NCBI GenBank assembly: GCA_038380795.1
Contig: CM076261.1
Coordinates: forward strand, 95,998,418 to 96,062,417
DNA: 64,000 nt
Direction of reading: 5' to 3'
Source of the DNA: Pyrocephalus nanus
Lineage: Eukaryota; Chordata; Aves; Passeriformes; Tyrannidae
This document shows positions 21,201-32,670 of the stretch, piece after piece (position 1 is the first letter of the stretch; every line of letters begins with the position of its first letter). Below the pieces are notes generated by a model. The model saw only the letters and a list, made by a program, of their open reading frames with translations. It was not told the DNA's origin and did not search any database. Position numbers and translations under genes: made by a program.

Positions 21201-21512
21201 TCAGCAGGTGGAGCAGCCCCTGGTGCCGTAGCCAAAGGCCCGGGCAGAGCCGAGGCCGTAGCCAAAGGCCCCAAAGGCGCCGGAGATGGGCTGTCCCTGG
21301 GCATTGAGCTCCGTGCCCAGGGCAGCCCCTGCGGTGGATCCGACGGCGGAGCTCTGGGGGAAGGAGGTCATGATGGGCCCTGGCAGGGTGACGCGCACGG
21401 GGGAGGGCTGGATGAGGACGGTGGAGTCCTGGCACTGGGTGACACAGGGCTGGTTGCAGCTGTTGGCCAGCGGGGTGGGTGCGCAGGGGCGGCAGAGGTC
21501 GTAGCAGGCCAT
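21201..21512 (-). CDS. Feather-type beta-keratin FK4, short tail, 103 aa
   Basis: Arg40/Thr60 body with an in-frame loss of eight residues near the C terminus. The sequence runs directly from a GYG motif to TRGCSTC, removing the segment that holds Cys102. The head, beta core and last two cysteines are intact, so the gene looks functional with one fewer tail disulfide. Intron 21533-21776; exon 1 ends at 21777. The class III 3' UTR resembles FK10. Upstream it belongs to promoter class P2 with FK8 and FK13. The deletion lies between GYG repeats, so slippage or unequal pairing could have made it. Confidence 0.94.
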   Translation of the reverse strand: MACYDLCRPCAPTPLANSCNQPCVTQCQDSTVLIQPSPVRVTLPGPIMTSFPQSSAVGSTAGAALGTELNAQGQPISGAFGAFGYGLGSARAFGYGTRGCSTC

Positions 21513-21846
21513 GGGTGTGGTGTGGAGGGGCCCTGTGAGGGCAGGGAAGAGAAGAGAAGAGGTGAGAAGAGCAGAGCAGAGAGGGGGCTGAGGCAGCGCA
21601 GGGCCGTGGGGGTGCGAGGGGCGGTGTTGGCGGAGGGCGAGGCAGTGGGGAGGCTGCTGTGGGGCTGTGGGGAGGCGTGAGGGCTGCTGAGGCTGGGGCA
21701 GAGCGTGCTGGGAGAGAGGGGCCAGGGGGGCGGTGTGGCAGGAGCAGGAGGGGGTTGTCAGGGGCTGCAGGCTCACCTTGTTGGCGGCACAGAAGGCAGG
21801 AGAAGGCGTCAGGAGAAGCGTGGCAGGGAGAGAGGCGCTGGGCCGG

Positions 21847-21854
21847 CTTTTATG
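21847..21854 (-). promoter_or_regulatory. FK4 TATA box, consensus CATAAAAG
   Basis: Promoter class P2: about 40 bp upstream of the box the sequence departs from the P1 flank and runs into a different GC-rich stretch, also present in FK8 and FK13. Confidence 0.8.
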
Positions 21855-21895
21855 CTGCTCCCGCAGGGGCGGCACAGCCTTGGCCCAGGCCCTTG

Positions 21896-22540
21896 GGGCA
21901 TTTCTCAGGCAGCAGCTCTTGCCTTGCCCAGCCTGGCCAGTCCTGAGCTGGGCGTGTTTTCCTTCCCCAGCCCTGCAATGTCCTGTCCTGCCCTTGAGGC
22001 CGTGTCCATCTGCCCTTGGCGGCAGCTTTTGAGATTTAGTTGTAAGTGGCAGGATTTGCATGGCAAGTGCATTTCTGGCAGGTTTGTAGACATGAGCAAA
22101 GCTTTGGTGGCAGAGGTGTCATCGGTGAGGTGACCTCATGCCACTCGTGTGCTGTGGTTTGTGGCTCTGTTGTGCAGAGTGAACGCTCTGCTGTGCTCCT
22201 GGATGTCCATCAGTCGTTGTGCTGCACCCAGGAATGCTGAGAAGAAACAACCAAAGCCTGGGACAATTGGGGTGTCCTCAGTGAGTTCATTCCTTGGCAC
22301 TGCTGTAGCTTTGTTGGTGGGTGTGTTGTGAGGAGGGGCCCCAAACCATCCCAGCCCTGTCAGGCTGCTCTGGGCTGGGCAGTTTTGCCGGCTGGGAGGG
22401 GCTGCCCCTTCCATCCTGTTCATTGCCCCCCACCACCTGCCAGCTCCCTGGGCCTGTCTTTCTCCCTGGCCTTTCTTTGTGCTGTGCTCTGGGTTCCACA
22501 TCCAGGGGGTCCCAAGGGTTCTCTTGTGGTCCCAAAGACA
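21896..22540. other. Upstream spacer of FK4 (class P2), no gene seen
   Basis: After the P2 promoter flank the sequence enters the GAGGCC..CCATCTGCCC block without the preceding array half. It resembles FK8 and FK13 upstream to about 22240 and then goes its own way. Confidence 0.6.
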
Positions 22541-22942
22541 GGACGGGTGGAAATGGCCTCAAGTGGCTGAAACCCTGACAGGACATGGTCCTGCCCAGCC
22601 TGGTTGAGCTGTCCCTGCGGGGGCAGGTTGGGTTGAACTCTGTGATCTGCTCCACTGCCAGGTGGAAACAGGATCAAGGGGAATGTTTTCCAGCTGAGAG
22701 AGGGTGGGGTTAGATGGGACTGTGGGAGGAAATTCTTGGCTGGGAGGGTGGGAAGGCCCTGGCACAGGTCACCCAGAGAAGGTGTGGCTGCCCCTGGATC
22801 CCTGGCAGTGTCCTAGGCCAGGTTGGACGGGGCTTGGAGCAACCTGAGCTAGTGGAAGGTGTCCCTGCCCATGGCTGAGGTTGGAACTGGCTGATCTTTA
22901 AGGTCCCTTCCCACACAACCATTCTGTGATGATTTTATGGTG
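22540..22942 (+). mobile_element. Decayed CR1 3' end
   Basis: GGCCAGGTTGGACGGGGC, then GGTTGGAACTGG and TTTAAGGTCCCTTCC near 22890-22910, the typical CR1 tail, ending in a worn CATTCTGTGATGATT repeat. Confidence 0.75.
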
Positions 22943-22944
22943 TC

Positions 22945-23240
22945 CTTGCAGAGGTCCCTGGAGCTCCAGTGTTTGTGACCAGGGAGGTGCCAGTTGAGTG
23001 CAGGTCAGAAAAAGTGCTGGAGCTGGAGAAGAATGGCTGGGAAGAGGATGTGGGGAACTGCAGGCCTTTCAGTGTGAGCTCAGTGGTGGGGAAGGTTGTG
23101 GAGCAGCTCACCTTGAGTGCCATCCCCCGGCACTTGCAGCCCCAGGAGGTGCTGAGGCCCAGCCATTGTGGGTTTGTGCAAGGCAGGTGCTGCTGGAGCA
23201 AGGGGAGCTCCTTGCAGGCCAAGGTGAGCGCTGAGTGGGT
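22945..23240 (+). mobile_element. Decayed CR1 reverse transcriptase fragment
   Basis: Open translation with GNCRPFSVSSVVGKVVEQ and RPSHCGFVQGRCC, matching the CR1 reverse transcriptase N-terminal half. A separate, differently phased copy from the 3' end just before it. Confidence 0.75.
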
Positions 23241-23469
23241 GAGGTGGGGTGTGTTTTCCTTCCCCCAGGGCTCCCTTGGCGTGTGCTCCTCTTGCAGACG
23301 TGTCCTGGTGGCAGCAGCTTTGAAGGGAGAGTTGGTGTTTGGGAGGTTGTGCGTGGAATGTGCTTGTGGGGGCACTTGGCAGCTGCAGACACTGCCCAGG
23401 AGAGGTGGGGTGTGCTCAGTGAGGTCCCCTGATGTCCCTGCCGTGCTGTGGTTTGTGGAGTTGTGGGAT

Positions 23470-25010
23470 TGCATGTGCTGCCCTCGAGGCCGTGTCCATC
23501 TGCCCTTGGTGGCAGCTTTGAGGAGTTGGTTTGTGGGAGGGTTGGCTTGTTGGGTGTGTGTCAGGGAGGGCTGAATAAAGCAAAGGCCAAGGAAATTGGG
23601 GGTGCCTTCAGTGAGGTCCCCCCGTGTCCCTGGTGTGCTGTGGTTTGGGGGCCCTTGTGAAGATGAGGCCCCAAAGCCTCCCAGGCAGAGCTGCCCCCCT
23701 GGAGCCGCGGGGAGAGTTTGCAGGGGGTTTGTCAGGCGAGCAGTGAGTGTTGGTGGGCAAGGGGAAGGCCTGGAGGAAGGTTTGCTGTGTGCCTTGGTGC
23801 AGCTGTGGCCTCAGGGCCTGAGGGGCTGCAGCCAGGAATGCTGAGGGAGCTGCCTGATGTGCTGGGGAGGCCACTGTGCTCCTCTTGCCATCAGCTGCTC
23901 CTGGGCACAGTGCCTGGGAGCGCTTGCTGAGGGCTGACAGAGAGCTCCTGCCTTGGTTTCTGGAGGCAGAGCAGGAGTGAGTGCCTGGAGAAGTGGCCTG
24001 TGCTCAGGTGCCCTCATTGCCAGGGTTACGGTGCCTTTGGATCTCTCACATTTACAGGCCAGGAGACTCTGTCCTTGCAACTGAGTTCCATGAGGTCATT
24101 TGGAAATTCAAAGAACAAACCACAGAGTGGGCTTGGTCCCTTTTTGCCCAGTCTTAGTTGTAGGTCAGATCTCTTCTGCAGCATTCAAGGTGTAAGGTGT
24201 CATAACCTGTAACCCAAAAGAGTGAATGTTGTTTTCCTGTAATCAAACCCCCATAATTAGTATCAGAAGGTCAGTGTGCTCCTCTGTCTTGCTCTGTCAT
24301 GGTACAAGTGTTCCTGTATGACCTGGGGAAGGATGAAAGCTCAGCAGTGCAACTGCTGGTTCATGATCTTGTTTGGGTGGATGTTTTGGGTAAACTCAAG
24401 TTGAGGGAAAGGATAAAAAGCCTTACAAAAATCCAAAGAAACTACATCCACCATGTTCCCTTTATCCATGAGGTGGGTGACATAAACAGAGAAGGACAGT
24501 AAATCAGCCAGGAGAGACTTTCCCTGAGTGACCCCACCCTGGCTGTGCCTGATGGTCTCATTGTCCTTCCATTGCCTTCCAGTTCCACCCTGTAGGATCT
24601 TCTCCATCATTGCTCTGGGTCCTCAGAGCAGCCTGGCAGGTGTGCAGTTCCTGCCTCCTCCCTGAGTGCCTGTGATAACTGGGGCTGAGTTGGGTGATTG
24701 CAGTGTCCCCAAAGGCCTGTGGTGACTGCCAGCAGGTGCCGAAATGCAGGCGAGCTGAGTGTGCTGAGGGTTGTCCCCCAGGGCAGCAGAGCTGTTGGGG
24801 AGGAAGAGGAGGGGAGGCAGGAAGGGGATCTGTGGCTGGGCCTTGCTGGGGCTGCAGGGCCTGGCAGGCAAGAGGCAGCTGGGCCAGGGCAGGGCTGGGC
24901 TGGGGGTGCCAGGGAGTCAGGGGGTGTCAGGGCTCCCCCCAGAGAGGGGGGTTGTGTCCCTGCATGTGCAATAGTGCAGGGGAAAGGTGGGCTGAGCTCT
25001 GCAGTGCTGA
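23470..25010. repeat. Segmental duplicate of 37545-39070
   Basis: Offset 14,076-14,081 bp. Contains spacer repeat, a GC-rich piece, a minus-strand reverse transcriptase remnant and the conserved block at about 24620-24990. A third partial copy is at 42480-43020. Confidence 0.85.
24341..24610 (-). mobile_element. CR1-like reverse transcriptase remnant, antisense, copy 1
   Basis: Minus-strand translation has SQGGVTQGKSLLADLLSF, then VDVVSLDFCKAF, corresponding to the GFxKGRSCLTNL and VYLDFSKAF motifs of CR1-type reverse transcriptase. Opposite orientation to most CR1 pieces here. Confidence 0.7.
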
Positions 25011-25079
25011 GGGAGGGACCTGATTTTCCAGCCCTGATCAGAGAGGAATCTGATGGAATTGTGGAAGGGAAATGCCCAG

Positions 25080-25640
25080 TCCTGTCTCTGCAGAGGACTC
25101 TTTCCTGTGGCAGCAGGGTCTGGGGAGCAATCAGATAGAAACAACCCAGCAGATGGACCTTGTGGTGATGGTGGAGAACCAAAGGATCCTGGAATGAGTG
25201 ACTCCAGACCAGTGTAGGGCCACGGGGATTGTGAAGGGGTGCAGGACCTTTTCATAAGTGGAGAGGGTGAGAGAGTTGGGAACACTTGGGCAGGAGACAA
25301 AAACGTGCTCTGGGTCATGTGAGGTGTGTCTGAATCTGTGATGGCAGGAATGAAGGGAAGGGAGCCTGGCTCTTGAGAGTCCTGCAGAGTAGCAGGAGAG
25401 GTGAATGTGAGTACAAGGGAAAACGAATTGTATGGGCAGAGAAGGAGTTTGAGGGTGTTAATAGTGTGGAAGAGGTTGTGGAGTCTCCCTCCTGAGAGAG
25501 CTAAAACTGAACTGTCCATTGTTCTGGAAATCCTGCTGTCTCTGGCCCTGCTTGAGCAGGGGCGTTGAAGTGCTTGAAGCACTTGCTCTCCAGAGTTTGT
25601 TCAAACTGGATGATGTTGTGACTCTTTGGGCAGGTGTGAG
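25080..25640 (+). mobile_element. Decayed CR1 fragment below FK5
   Basis: Same family stretch as 1190-1825, with a WKRLWSLPPE-like segment and the worn GCTTGAGCAGGGG..GTTGTGACTC end. Confidence 0.5.
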
Positions 25641-25956
25641 AGTGGTGGTGGGTGAGAGAGTTTGTGCAGTGTGTGCTGGCCCAGAGAGACTTTGGCAGAG
25701 GCTGTGCAGGAGAGCATTGTTGTGGGGAAGCCTTTGGTGCAGCAGGTGCTGGGTTTGTGCCTTTTCTTGGAAGGACCACTACCATTTACCAGTCTGAGTG
25801 CCAGTGATGGTGGCAGATGTCTAAAGAAAGGTTTTGTGGCCCATTTTCCAGCCAACCTGATGACATCTTGAGTCTTGGTGTTGTGCTCCTTCAGATTGTG
25901 AGAGCATGGGATGAAAAAATTAAGAGCAGACATCAGAGGCTGTGATGCAGGAGACG

Positions 25957-25962
25957 TTTATT
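25957..25962 (-). terminator. FK5 poly(A) signal AATAAA
   Basis: 440 nt after the stop, class II 3' UTR. Confidence 0.75.
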
Positions 25963-26402
25963 GAGACAAAAGAGAGAAAAGGAACAAGCAGGCAGGCGAA
26001 GGGATCTGCTCTGAGGTGCCAGGAGGGCGACCATCAGCTGAGGTCCTTCCCTGGCAGGAGAATTTCTGCAGAGCCCCCAGGTCTTCCTGCTGTCCTTGTT
26101 GGGAGCAGCCCAGCGGAGGTGGCCGATGGTGTGTGTGTTGTGAGAAGGTGTTTGCAGCAGAGGGGACTGGGCAGAGCCCAAGGGGCGCTGGAGAGAAGGA
26201 AGGGGAAGAAGAGGAGGAGGGAGCTGGGCCATGTTGGCAGCAGTGCGGGCTGGCCCCTTCCCTGCTTCCTTGCTGGGAGCCCTGAGAGCAGGAGCTGGAA
26301 GTGCTGAGGCCCTGGTAGAGCCTTGGGCTGGAGATGAATCCCTGTTGGAGGTGGAGGATTGCAGGTGGTGGGTGGTTGGTGTTGGGGCAGTTGTTTGGGG
26401 GC

Positions 26403-26738
26403 TCAGCAGGTGGAGCAGCCCCTGGTGCCGTAGCAGCCCAGGCCTCCCAGGCCGTAGCCAAAGGCCCGGGCAGAGCCGAGGCCGTAGCCAAAGGCCCCAA
26501 AGGCGCCGGAGATGGGCTGTCCCTGGGCATTGAGCTCCGTGCCCAGGGCAGCCCCTGCGGTGGATCCGACGGCGGAGCTCTGGGGGAAGGAGGTCATGAT
26601 GGGCCCTGGCAGGGTGACGCGCACGGGGGAGGGCTGGATGAGGACGGTGGAGTCCTGGCACTGGGTGACACAGGGCTGGTTGCAGCTGTTGGCCAGCGGG
26701 GTGGGTGCGCAGGGGCGGCAGAGGTCGTAGCAGGCCAT
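26403..26738 (-). CDS. Feather-type beta-keratin FK5, 111 aa
   Basis: Arg40 and Thr60; the protein is identical to FK13 although the two differ in promoter class, TATA box and 3' UTR. Intron 26759-27002; exon 1 ends at 27003. The 3' UTR is class II, 440 nt to the signal. A P1 upstream flank leads into two tandem copies of the 740-bp spacer repeat (arrays at 27799 and 28537), the clearest example of that repeat in the window. Confidence 0.95.
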   Translation of the reverse strand: MACYDLCRPCAPTPLANSCNQPCVTQCQDSTVLIQPSPVRVTLPGPIMTSFPQSSAVGSTAGAALGTELNAQGQPISGAFGAFGYGLGSARAFGYGLGGLGCYGTRGCSTC

Positions 26739-27072
26739 GGGTGTGGTGTGGAGGGGCCCTGTGAGGGCAGGGAAGAGAAGAGAAGAGGTGAGAAGAGCAG
26801 AGCAGAGAGGGGGCTGAGGCAGCGCAGGGCCGTGGGGGTGCGAGGGGCGGTGTTGGCGGAGGGCGAGGCAGTGGGGAGGCTGCTGTGGGGCTGTGGGGAG
26901 GCGTGAGGGCTGCTGAGGCTGGGGCAGAGCGTGCTGGGAGAGAGGGGCCAGGGGGGCGGTGTGGCAGGAGCAGGAGGGGGTTGTCAGGGGCTGCAGGCTC
27001 ACCTTGTTGGCGGCACAGAAGGCAGGAGAAGGCGTCAGGAGAAGCGTGGCAGGGAGAGAGGCGCTGGGCCGG

Positions 27073-27080
27073 CTTTTCTG
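27073..27080 (-). promoter_or_regulatory. FK5 TATA-position box, variant CAGAAAAG
   Basis: Flank class P1, CRE-like TGATGTCA at 27220-27227. Confidence 0.65.
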
Positions 27081-27798
27081 CTGCTCCCGCAGGGGCGGCA
27101 CAGCCTTGGCCCAGCACTGTCAGCTGGCGGCAGCTTGGAGGGCTTGGTTTGTGGGAGGCTTGGGTGGTTGGAGGTGTGTCAGGGAGGGCTGAATAAACCC
27201 CCAGAGCCCAGGAGAGGTGTGATGTCATGAGGGAGGTGATTTGGTGGCCCTGGTGTGCTGTGGTTTGTGGGTGTGTGGTAAATTGTGGATCCTCTTTTAT
27301 GTTCCCCTGGGTGCCCATCAGCCATTGTGTTGCACTCAGGAATGCTGAGGGAGGTGGGTGATGTTCAGGGGTCACTCTCCAATAGCTTGGAAAGGTCACA
27401 GTGCCTGGAAGTGCTTCCTGATGGCAAAGGAGAGCTCATTCTCCTCCTGGCTTGAACGGGATCAAGGGAGAGGAACTGGAGAATTCAGGACTGGTCAGGT
27501 TGGCTTTGCTCCAGTGTTATGTTCCATTTGCATTTCTCAAACTCATGTGACAACATCCTCTGTCATTCAAAGTGTGTTTTAACCTCATTAAGAAATTCAA
27601 GAAAGAAACAACCAGCTGGGCCTGATCCCTTTTTGCCCAGGCTGGGCTGTGACATCAGTTGGCTTTTTCCACACTCAGGACATGATGTTTCCTAATTTAT
27701 AACGCAAAGTTGTAACATCCTGGACCTTTGATGAAAGAACTAGAATCACTAGTGGACAGTTGGCAAGCTCCTGCCGAATCTTCTGTCACAAAAAAGGA

Positions 27799-28536
27799 AT
27801 TCCTTTGTGGAATTGTGTGATTCCATGTCCTGCCCTTGAGGCCGTGTCCATCTGCCCTTGGCGGCAGCTTTCAAGGGACAGTTGGTGTTTGGGAGCAGTT
27901 CCGTAGAATCTGTGTCTCCAGCAGGGCTGAATCAGCAGTGGAAGCCTTGGAGAATTTGGGTGTCAGCAGTGGTCACCCCATGTTCTCATGTGCTCTCATT
28001 TGTGGGTGTGTTGTGGAGCGTGGACCCTCTTCTTTTGTACAACTGGGTGTCAATAAATCCCTGTGGTGCCCCCAGGAATGCCAGGGGAGCTCCTTGATGT
28101 GCTGTGGAGGTCACTGTTGATTGGTTTGGAAAGGTCCTCAATCCTCCAAGGGCTTTCTTATGGTGGAAAGAGGCCTCAGCCTCTCATGTCTTGTAGGAAG
28201 CAAGAGGATGGATGTGGAACTGCAGAAGCTGGTCAGGGTGGCCTTGTTCCAGTGTTCTGTTCCATGTCATTTCTCACATTTACAGGACATTTTCTCTGTG
28301 ATGTGAACTGTATTTCCTGGCCTGATCAAGAAATCTACTCAACAAGGAACAAATTGGGCTGGCTCCCTTTGTTTCAAGGCTGGTCTGTGATGTCACTGCG
28401 CTGATTCCGCATTGAAGCCGTGAGGTTTCCTGCACATGACCCGTCAGTTTTAGTGTTGTGGTCCTGTGAGCCAAAAACCACAATTACCAGTGGAAGGTCA
28501 GTGAGCTCCTCCTTCCCCCTCTGTCCTGGTGTGGGC
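27799..28536. repeat. 740-bp upstream spacer repeat above FK5
   Basis: Array-to-array spacing 738 bp. A further partial repeat follows, giving two consecutive TAATTAC/array elements. Confidence 0.8.
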
Positions 28537-28779
28537 ATTCCTTTGTGGAATTGTGTGATTCCATGTCCTGCCCTTGAGGCCGTGTCCATCTGACCTTGGC
28601 GGCTGCTTTTCACTGTTAGTATTAGAGGCTAAAAGTTGGTGTTGAAAGGTTGTGTCAGGGAGGGCTGGAGATGTGAGCAAAGCTTTGGAGAGGTGGGGTG
28701 TGATCAGTGAGGTCCCCCCATGTCCCTCATGTGCTGTGGTTTGGGGGGTGTTGTGAGGAGGGGCCCCAAACCATCCCAG

Positions 28780-30090
28780 CCCTGTCAGGCTGTGCTGTAC
28801 CTTTTTAGCTGGACCAGACATGAGGAGCTGCCCCTTCCACTGCAGTCATTGCTCCCCTCCTTGGTTCCATCTCTGCCAGCCTGTCTCTATCCCTGGCCTT
28901 TCCCACTGGGATTGGGAAAGCAGTGCCTGTGATTCAGGGAGGCCTCCCGTGCTCCCCCCAGTCTCGTGTTGGTTCATCCGTAGCGCTGGTCTGAGCTGGG
29001 CCCAGCAAGGTCCCACCCAGGGCTGCCAGTGCTGGGCTGTGCTGGGACCCGTGGGAAGGGCAAGTGGGGAAGGGTGAGGAGAACAAGCCCCATGAGGAGC
29101 AGTGGCAGGGACTGGGGATGTTGGATTTTCAGCAAGAGAGGGGTGATCCTGTTCTGCTCCAGATTGCACTGAACGGAGCTCGGGTTAAGGGTCTGTCAGT
29201 GTTGCCTCCGAAGCACCAAGATGCAGGAGAAGAGGAAACAGAGCCAAGTTTGCCCTGTGCAGGCTGAGTTTGTGATTAGGGAAAATGCCTTCCCAGAAAG
29301 GGCTGTGCAGCCCTGGCACAGGCTGCCCAGGGCAGTGGTGGAGTCCCCATTGCTGGAGGGATGTAAGAGCCGTGGAGATGTGGCACTTGGGGTGGTGGGT
29401 GAGTGGTGGCCTTGGCTGTGCTGGAGCAGGTTGCACTCAGTGATCTCTTGCATTTCTGTCCTTTGCAGCCCAAAGATTTGTGAGGTTTGCTGGTTCTCTG
29501 AGGAGCTGGGATGTCTTGCAGTAAGAGTTGGACTCGGTGTTAAGGCCCTTTTGCAGCTGAAGTGACTGCCTGGGTTTTGGAGGCAGCTGCTGCGAGGGAG
29601 CAGAGGGCAAATGGGAGCGGCAGCAGGGGAGGCTGAGCCAGGGCCTTTGGGGTCTGGAGCTGTGTCAGTGCTGAGGGGGGAGGCCTCTCCTCTTGCTGGC
29701 TTTGCCCTGAGGAAATGGTGCTTGCCTGAGCTCTGTGTCCCATCTGTGCCAGGACTCCCCCTGGGGATGAGGAGGGAGCTGTGGCTGGTGTTGAACTCGA
29801 GCCTTTGTAAAGCCTTAGAGGGGCCTTCCCATTCGGTGCTGCAAGAGTGCTGAGCAAGGAAGGGTTTGCTCAGAGTGCAGTGAGGGGACTGGGAGGGTGT
29901 GAGGGCCCCGAGGGCTGTGATGAGTGGCCCAAAGTCCAGATGGAGGCAAGTGTGCAGTGCTGTATCCCAGGAGTTGGATGTGTGGAGCCAAGTGTGTTCA
30001 ACACCCTCAGCCATGAGCTGGGCAGGGGGATGAGTGTCCCCTCAGAGCCTCGGCAGATGGGAACCCTCGTTTTTGAGAAGGTCAACAAGG
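28780..30090. other. Spacer between FK5 and FK6, mostly unrecognised
   Basis: No gene supported. About 29200-29460 is a worn CR1 3' fragment on the plus strand (VIRENAFPERAVQPWHRLPRAVVESP). The stretch 29460-30090 is GC-rich and not repeated elsewhere in the window as far as I can see. Confidence 0.55.
29200..29460 (+). mobile_element. Decayed CR1 fragment
   Basis: Translation FVIRENAFPERAVQ followed by HRLPRAVVESPLLE matches the CR1 ORF2 C terminus (family form RVIKHWNxLPREVVESPSLE). Confidence 0.7.
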
Positions 30091-30640
30091 AAGACAGAGG
30101 ACAACTCCAGTCTGGGCTGGGGCCAATTAGACAGAAAACAGCCCTGAAGAGAAGGACCTTGTGGTCCTGGTGGAGAACAAAGGGATCAATGATTTAGTGA
30201 ATCAAGAAAGGTGCAGAGCCACAGAAATACTGAGAGAGGTGCAAAATTTTCCCTAAGTGGAGTGGGTGAGAGAGCTGGGTACACTTAGGCAGGAGTCCAA
30301 AATGTACTCTGGGGATTCCTAGACCTGAATGAATCCCTGATGGCAGGAATGATGTGAATAGAGCCTGGCTCTTGTCAACCCTGCCCAGTAGTGGAACTGG
30401 TCCATGAGCTCAACAGAAACAGATGGAATTCCATGGGCAAAGTAACAATGCTTTATATGTACAAAGGTGTTCTCAAAGTGGAAGAGGTTGTGGGGTCTCT
30501 GTCATGAGGAATCTAAAACTGACCAGGCAGTGGCCCTGGAAATTCTGCTCTTGCTGGCCCTGCTTGAGCACGAGAGCTGAACCACATGAACTGCAGAGCT
30601 CCTGCCAAACTGGAGGAGACTTGGACTTTGTTTGCTGGGC
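30090..30640 (+). mobile_element. Decayed CR1 fragment below FK6
   Basis: Diverged copy of the 25080-25640 stretch, followed by the conserved 3' flank segment Q at about 30655-30770. Confidence 0.5.
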
Positions 30641-30958
30641 AGGTGTGAGAGTGGTGGTGGGTGAGAGAGTTTGTGCAGCGTGTGCTGGCCCAGAGAGACT
30701 TTGGCAGAGGCTGTGCAGGAGAGCATTGTTGTGGGGAAGCCTTTGGTGCAGCAGGTGCTGGGTTTGTGTCTTGTCCTGGAAGGGCCCCACCCTATGACAA
30801 TCTGTGTGTTAGTGCTGGTGGCACCTTTGTTATGAAACATCCTGTAGCCCTTTTCACCCACTCCAGTGGCCTGTTTATCCCTGGCTTTTTGTGAGTGAAT
30901 TATGGAGAGCATTAAAACAAACCAAGAAGAATCATCAAAGGCTCTGATGCAGCAGAAG

Positions 30959-30964
30959 TTTATT
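30959..30964 (-). terminator. FK6 poly(A) signal AATAAA
   Basis: 440 nt after the stop, class II 3' UTR; the trailer reads CAGCAGAAGTTTATT on the plus strand. Confidence 0.75.
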
Positions 30965-31404
30965 GAGACACAAGAGAGAAAAGGAACAAGCAGCCAGGGG
31001 AAGGGATCTGCTCTGAGGTGCCAGGAGGGCGACCATCAGCTGAGGTCCTTCCCTGGCAGGAGAATTTCTGCAGAGCCCCCAGGTCTTCCTGCTGCCCTTG
31101 TTGGGAGCAGCCCAGCGGAGGTGGCCGATGGTGTGTGTGTTGTGAGAAGGTGTTTGCAGCAGAGGGGACTGGGCAGAGCCCAAGGGGCGCTGGAGAGAAG
31201 GAAGGGGGAGAAGAGGAGGAGGGAGCTGGGCCATGTTGGCAGCAGAGCGGGCTGGCCCCTTCCCTGCTTCCTTGCTGGGAGCCCTGAGAGCAGGAGCTGG
31301 AAGTGCTGAGGCCATGGGAGAGCCTTGGGCTGGAGATGAATCCCTGTTGGAGGTGGAGGATTGCAGGTGGTGGGTGGTTGGTGTTGGGGCAGTTGTTTGG
31401 GGGC

Positions 31405-31740
31405 TCAGCAGGTGGAGCAGCCCCTGGTGCCGTAGCAGCCCAGGCCTCCCAGGCCGTAGCCAAAGGCCCGGGCAGAGCCGAGGCCGTAGCCAAAGGCCCC
31501 AAAGGCGCCGGAGATGGGCTGTCCCTGGGCATTGAGCTCCGTGCCCAGGGCAGCCCCTGCGGCGGATCCGACGGCGGAGCTCTGGGGGAAGGAGGTCATG
31601 ATGGGCCCTGGCAGGGTGACGCGCACGGGGGAGGGCTGGATGAGGACGGTGGAGTCCTGGCACTGGGTGACACAGGGCTGGTTGCAGCTGTTGGCCAGCG
31701 GGGTGGGTGCGCAGGGGCGGCAGAGGTCGTAGCAGGCCAT
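31405..31740 (-). CDS. Feather-type beta-keratin FK6, 111 aa
   Basis: The protein is identical to FK1 and FK2 (Arg40, Ala60). Intron 31761-32004; exon 1 ends at 32005. From its stop codon upward it is a copy of the FK2 region at a constant offset of 20,112 bp, including the 560-bp solo LTR. Below the stop codon it carries the class II 3' UTR, unlike the class I of FK2. The switch falls at the stop codon, so this gene combines the FK2-type body and upstream region with an FK5-type 3' end. Confidence 0.95.
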   Translation of the reverse strand: MACYDLCRPCAPTPLANSCNQPCVTQCQDSTVLIQPSPVRVTLPGPIMTSFPQSSAVGSAAGAALGTELNAQGQPISGAFGAFGYGLGSARAFGYGLGGLGCYGTRGCSTC

Positions 31741-32074
31741 GGGTGTGGTGTGGAGGGGCCCTGTGAGGGCAGGGAAGAGAAGAGAAGAGGTGAGAAGAGC
31801 AGAGCAGAGAGGGGGCTGAGGCAGCGCAGGGCCGTGGGGGTGCGAGGGGCGGTGTTGGCGGAGGGCGAGGCAGTGGGGAGGCTGCTGTGGGGCTGTGGGG
31901 AGGCGTGAGGGCTGCTGAGGCTGGGGCAGAGCGTGCTGGGAGAGAGGGGCCAGGGGGGCGGTGTGGCAGGAGCAGGAGGGGGTTGTCAGGGGCTGCAGGC
32001 TCACCTTGTTGGCGGCACAGAAGGCAGGAGAAGGCGTCAGGAGAAGCGTGGCAGGGAGAGAGGCGCTGGGCCGG

Positions 32075-32082
32075 CTTTTCTG
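32075..32082 (-). promoter_or_regulatory. FK6 TATA-position box, variant CAGAAAAG
   Basis: Flank class P1, CRE-like TGATGTCA at 32222-32229. Confidence 0.65.
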
Positions 32083-32670
32083 CTGCTCCCGCAGGGGCGG
32101 CACAGCCTTGGCCCAGCACTGTCAGCTGGCGGCAGCTTGGAGGGCTTGGTTTGTGGGAGGCTTGGCTGGTTGGAGGTGTGTCAGGGAGGGCTGAATAAAC
32201 CCCCAGAGGCCAGGAGAGGTGTGATGTCATGAGGGAGGTGATTTGGTGGCCCTGATGTGCTGTGGTTTGTGGGTGCTTTGTGCTGACTGGGCCCCCTCTT
32301 GTTGTGTGGGACTGGATGTCCCTCAGTGCTTGTGTTGCACCCAGGAATGCTGAGGGAGCCATTTGATGTGCTGGGCAGGCAATTCTCCATCAGCTTGGAA
32401 AGGTCATAATTCTTTGGGACACTTCCTGAGGGATGAAAGAAGGCTCATCCCCTGGAATTGTTACTAAGATCAAGAGGGAGGCCCTGAAGAACTTGAGGCT
32501 GCTCAGGCTGAATTCAGGCTGCTGAGGTTCCATTTTTATGATACATTTGGATTTCTGAAGTTTTCACACAACAAGGTCCTTGGTCATTTAAACTTTATTT
32601 CTTGGCCTCCTGAAGAAATGCAATCACGAAACCCCCAAGGGGGCTCGATCCCTTTGTGCCCAGGTTGGAC

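Noticed and set aside
30935..32362. Minus-strand open frame of 475 codons across the FK6 gene and 3' UTR in another frame (similar frames at 25933-27399, 4980-6041, 11189-12250 and 52221-53252)
   Set aside because: It runs through promoter, intron, coding exon and 3' UTR, is Pro/Arg/His-rich, and is open because the core is GC-rich. It recurs only because the core is repeated.
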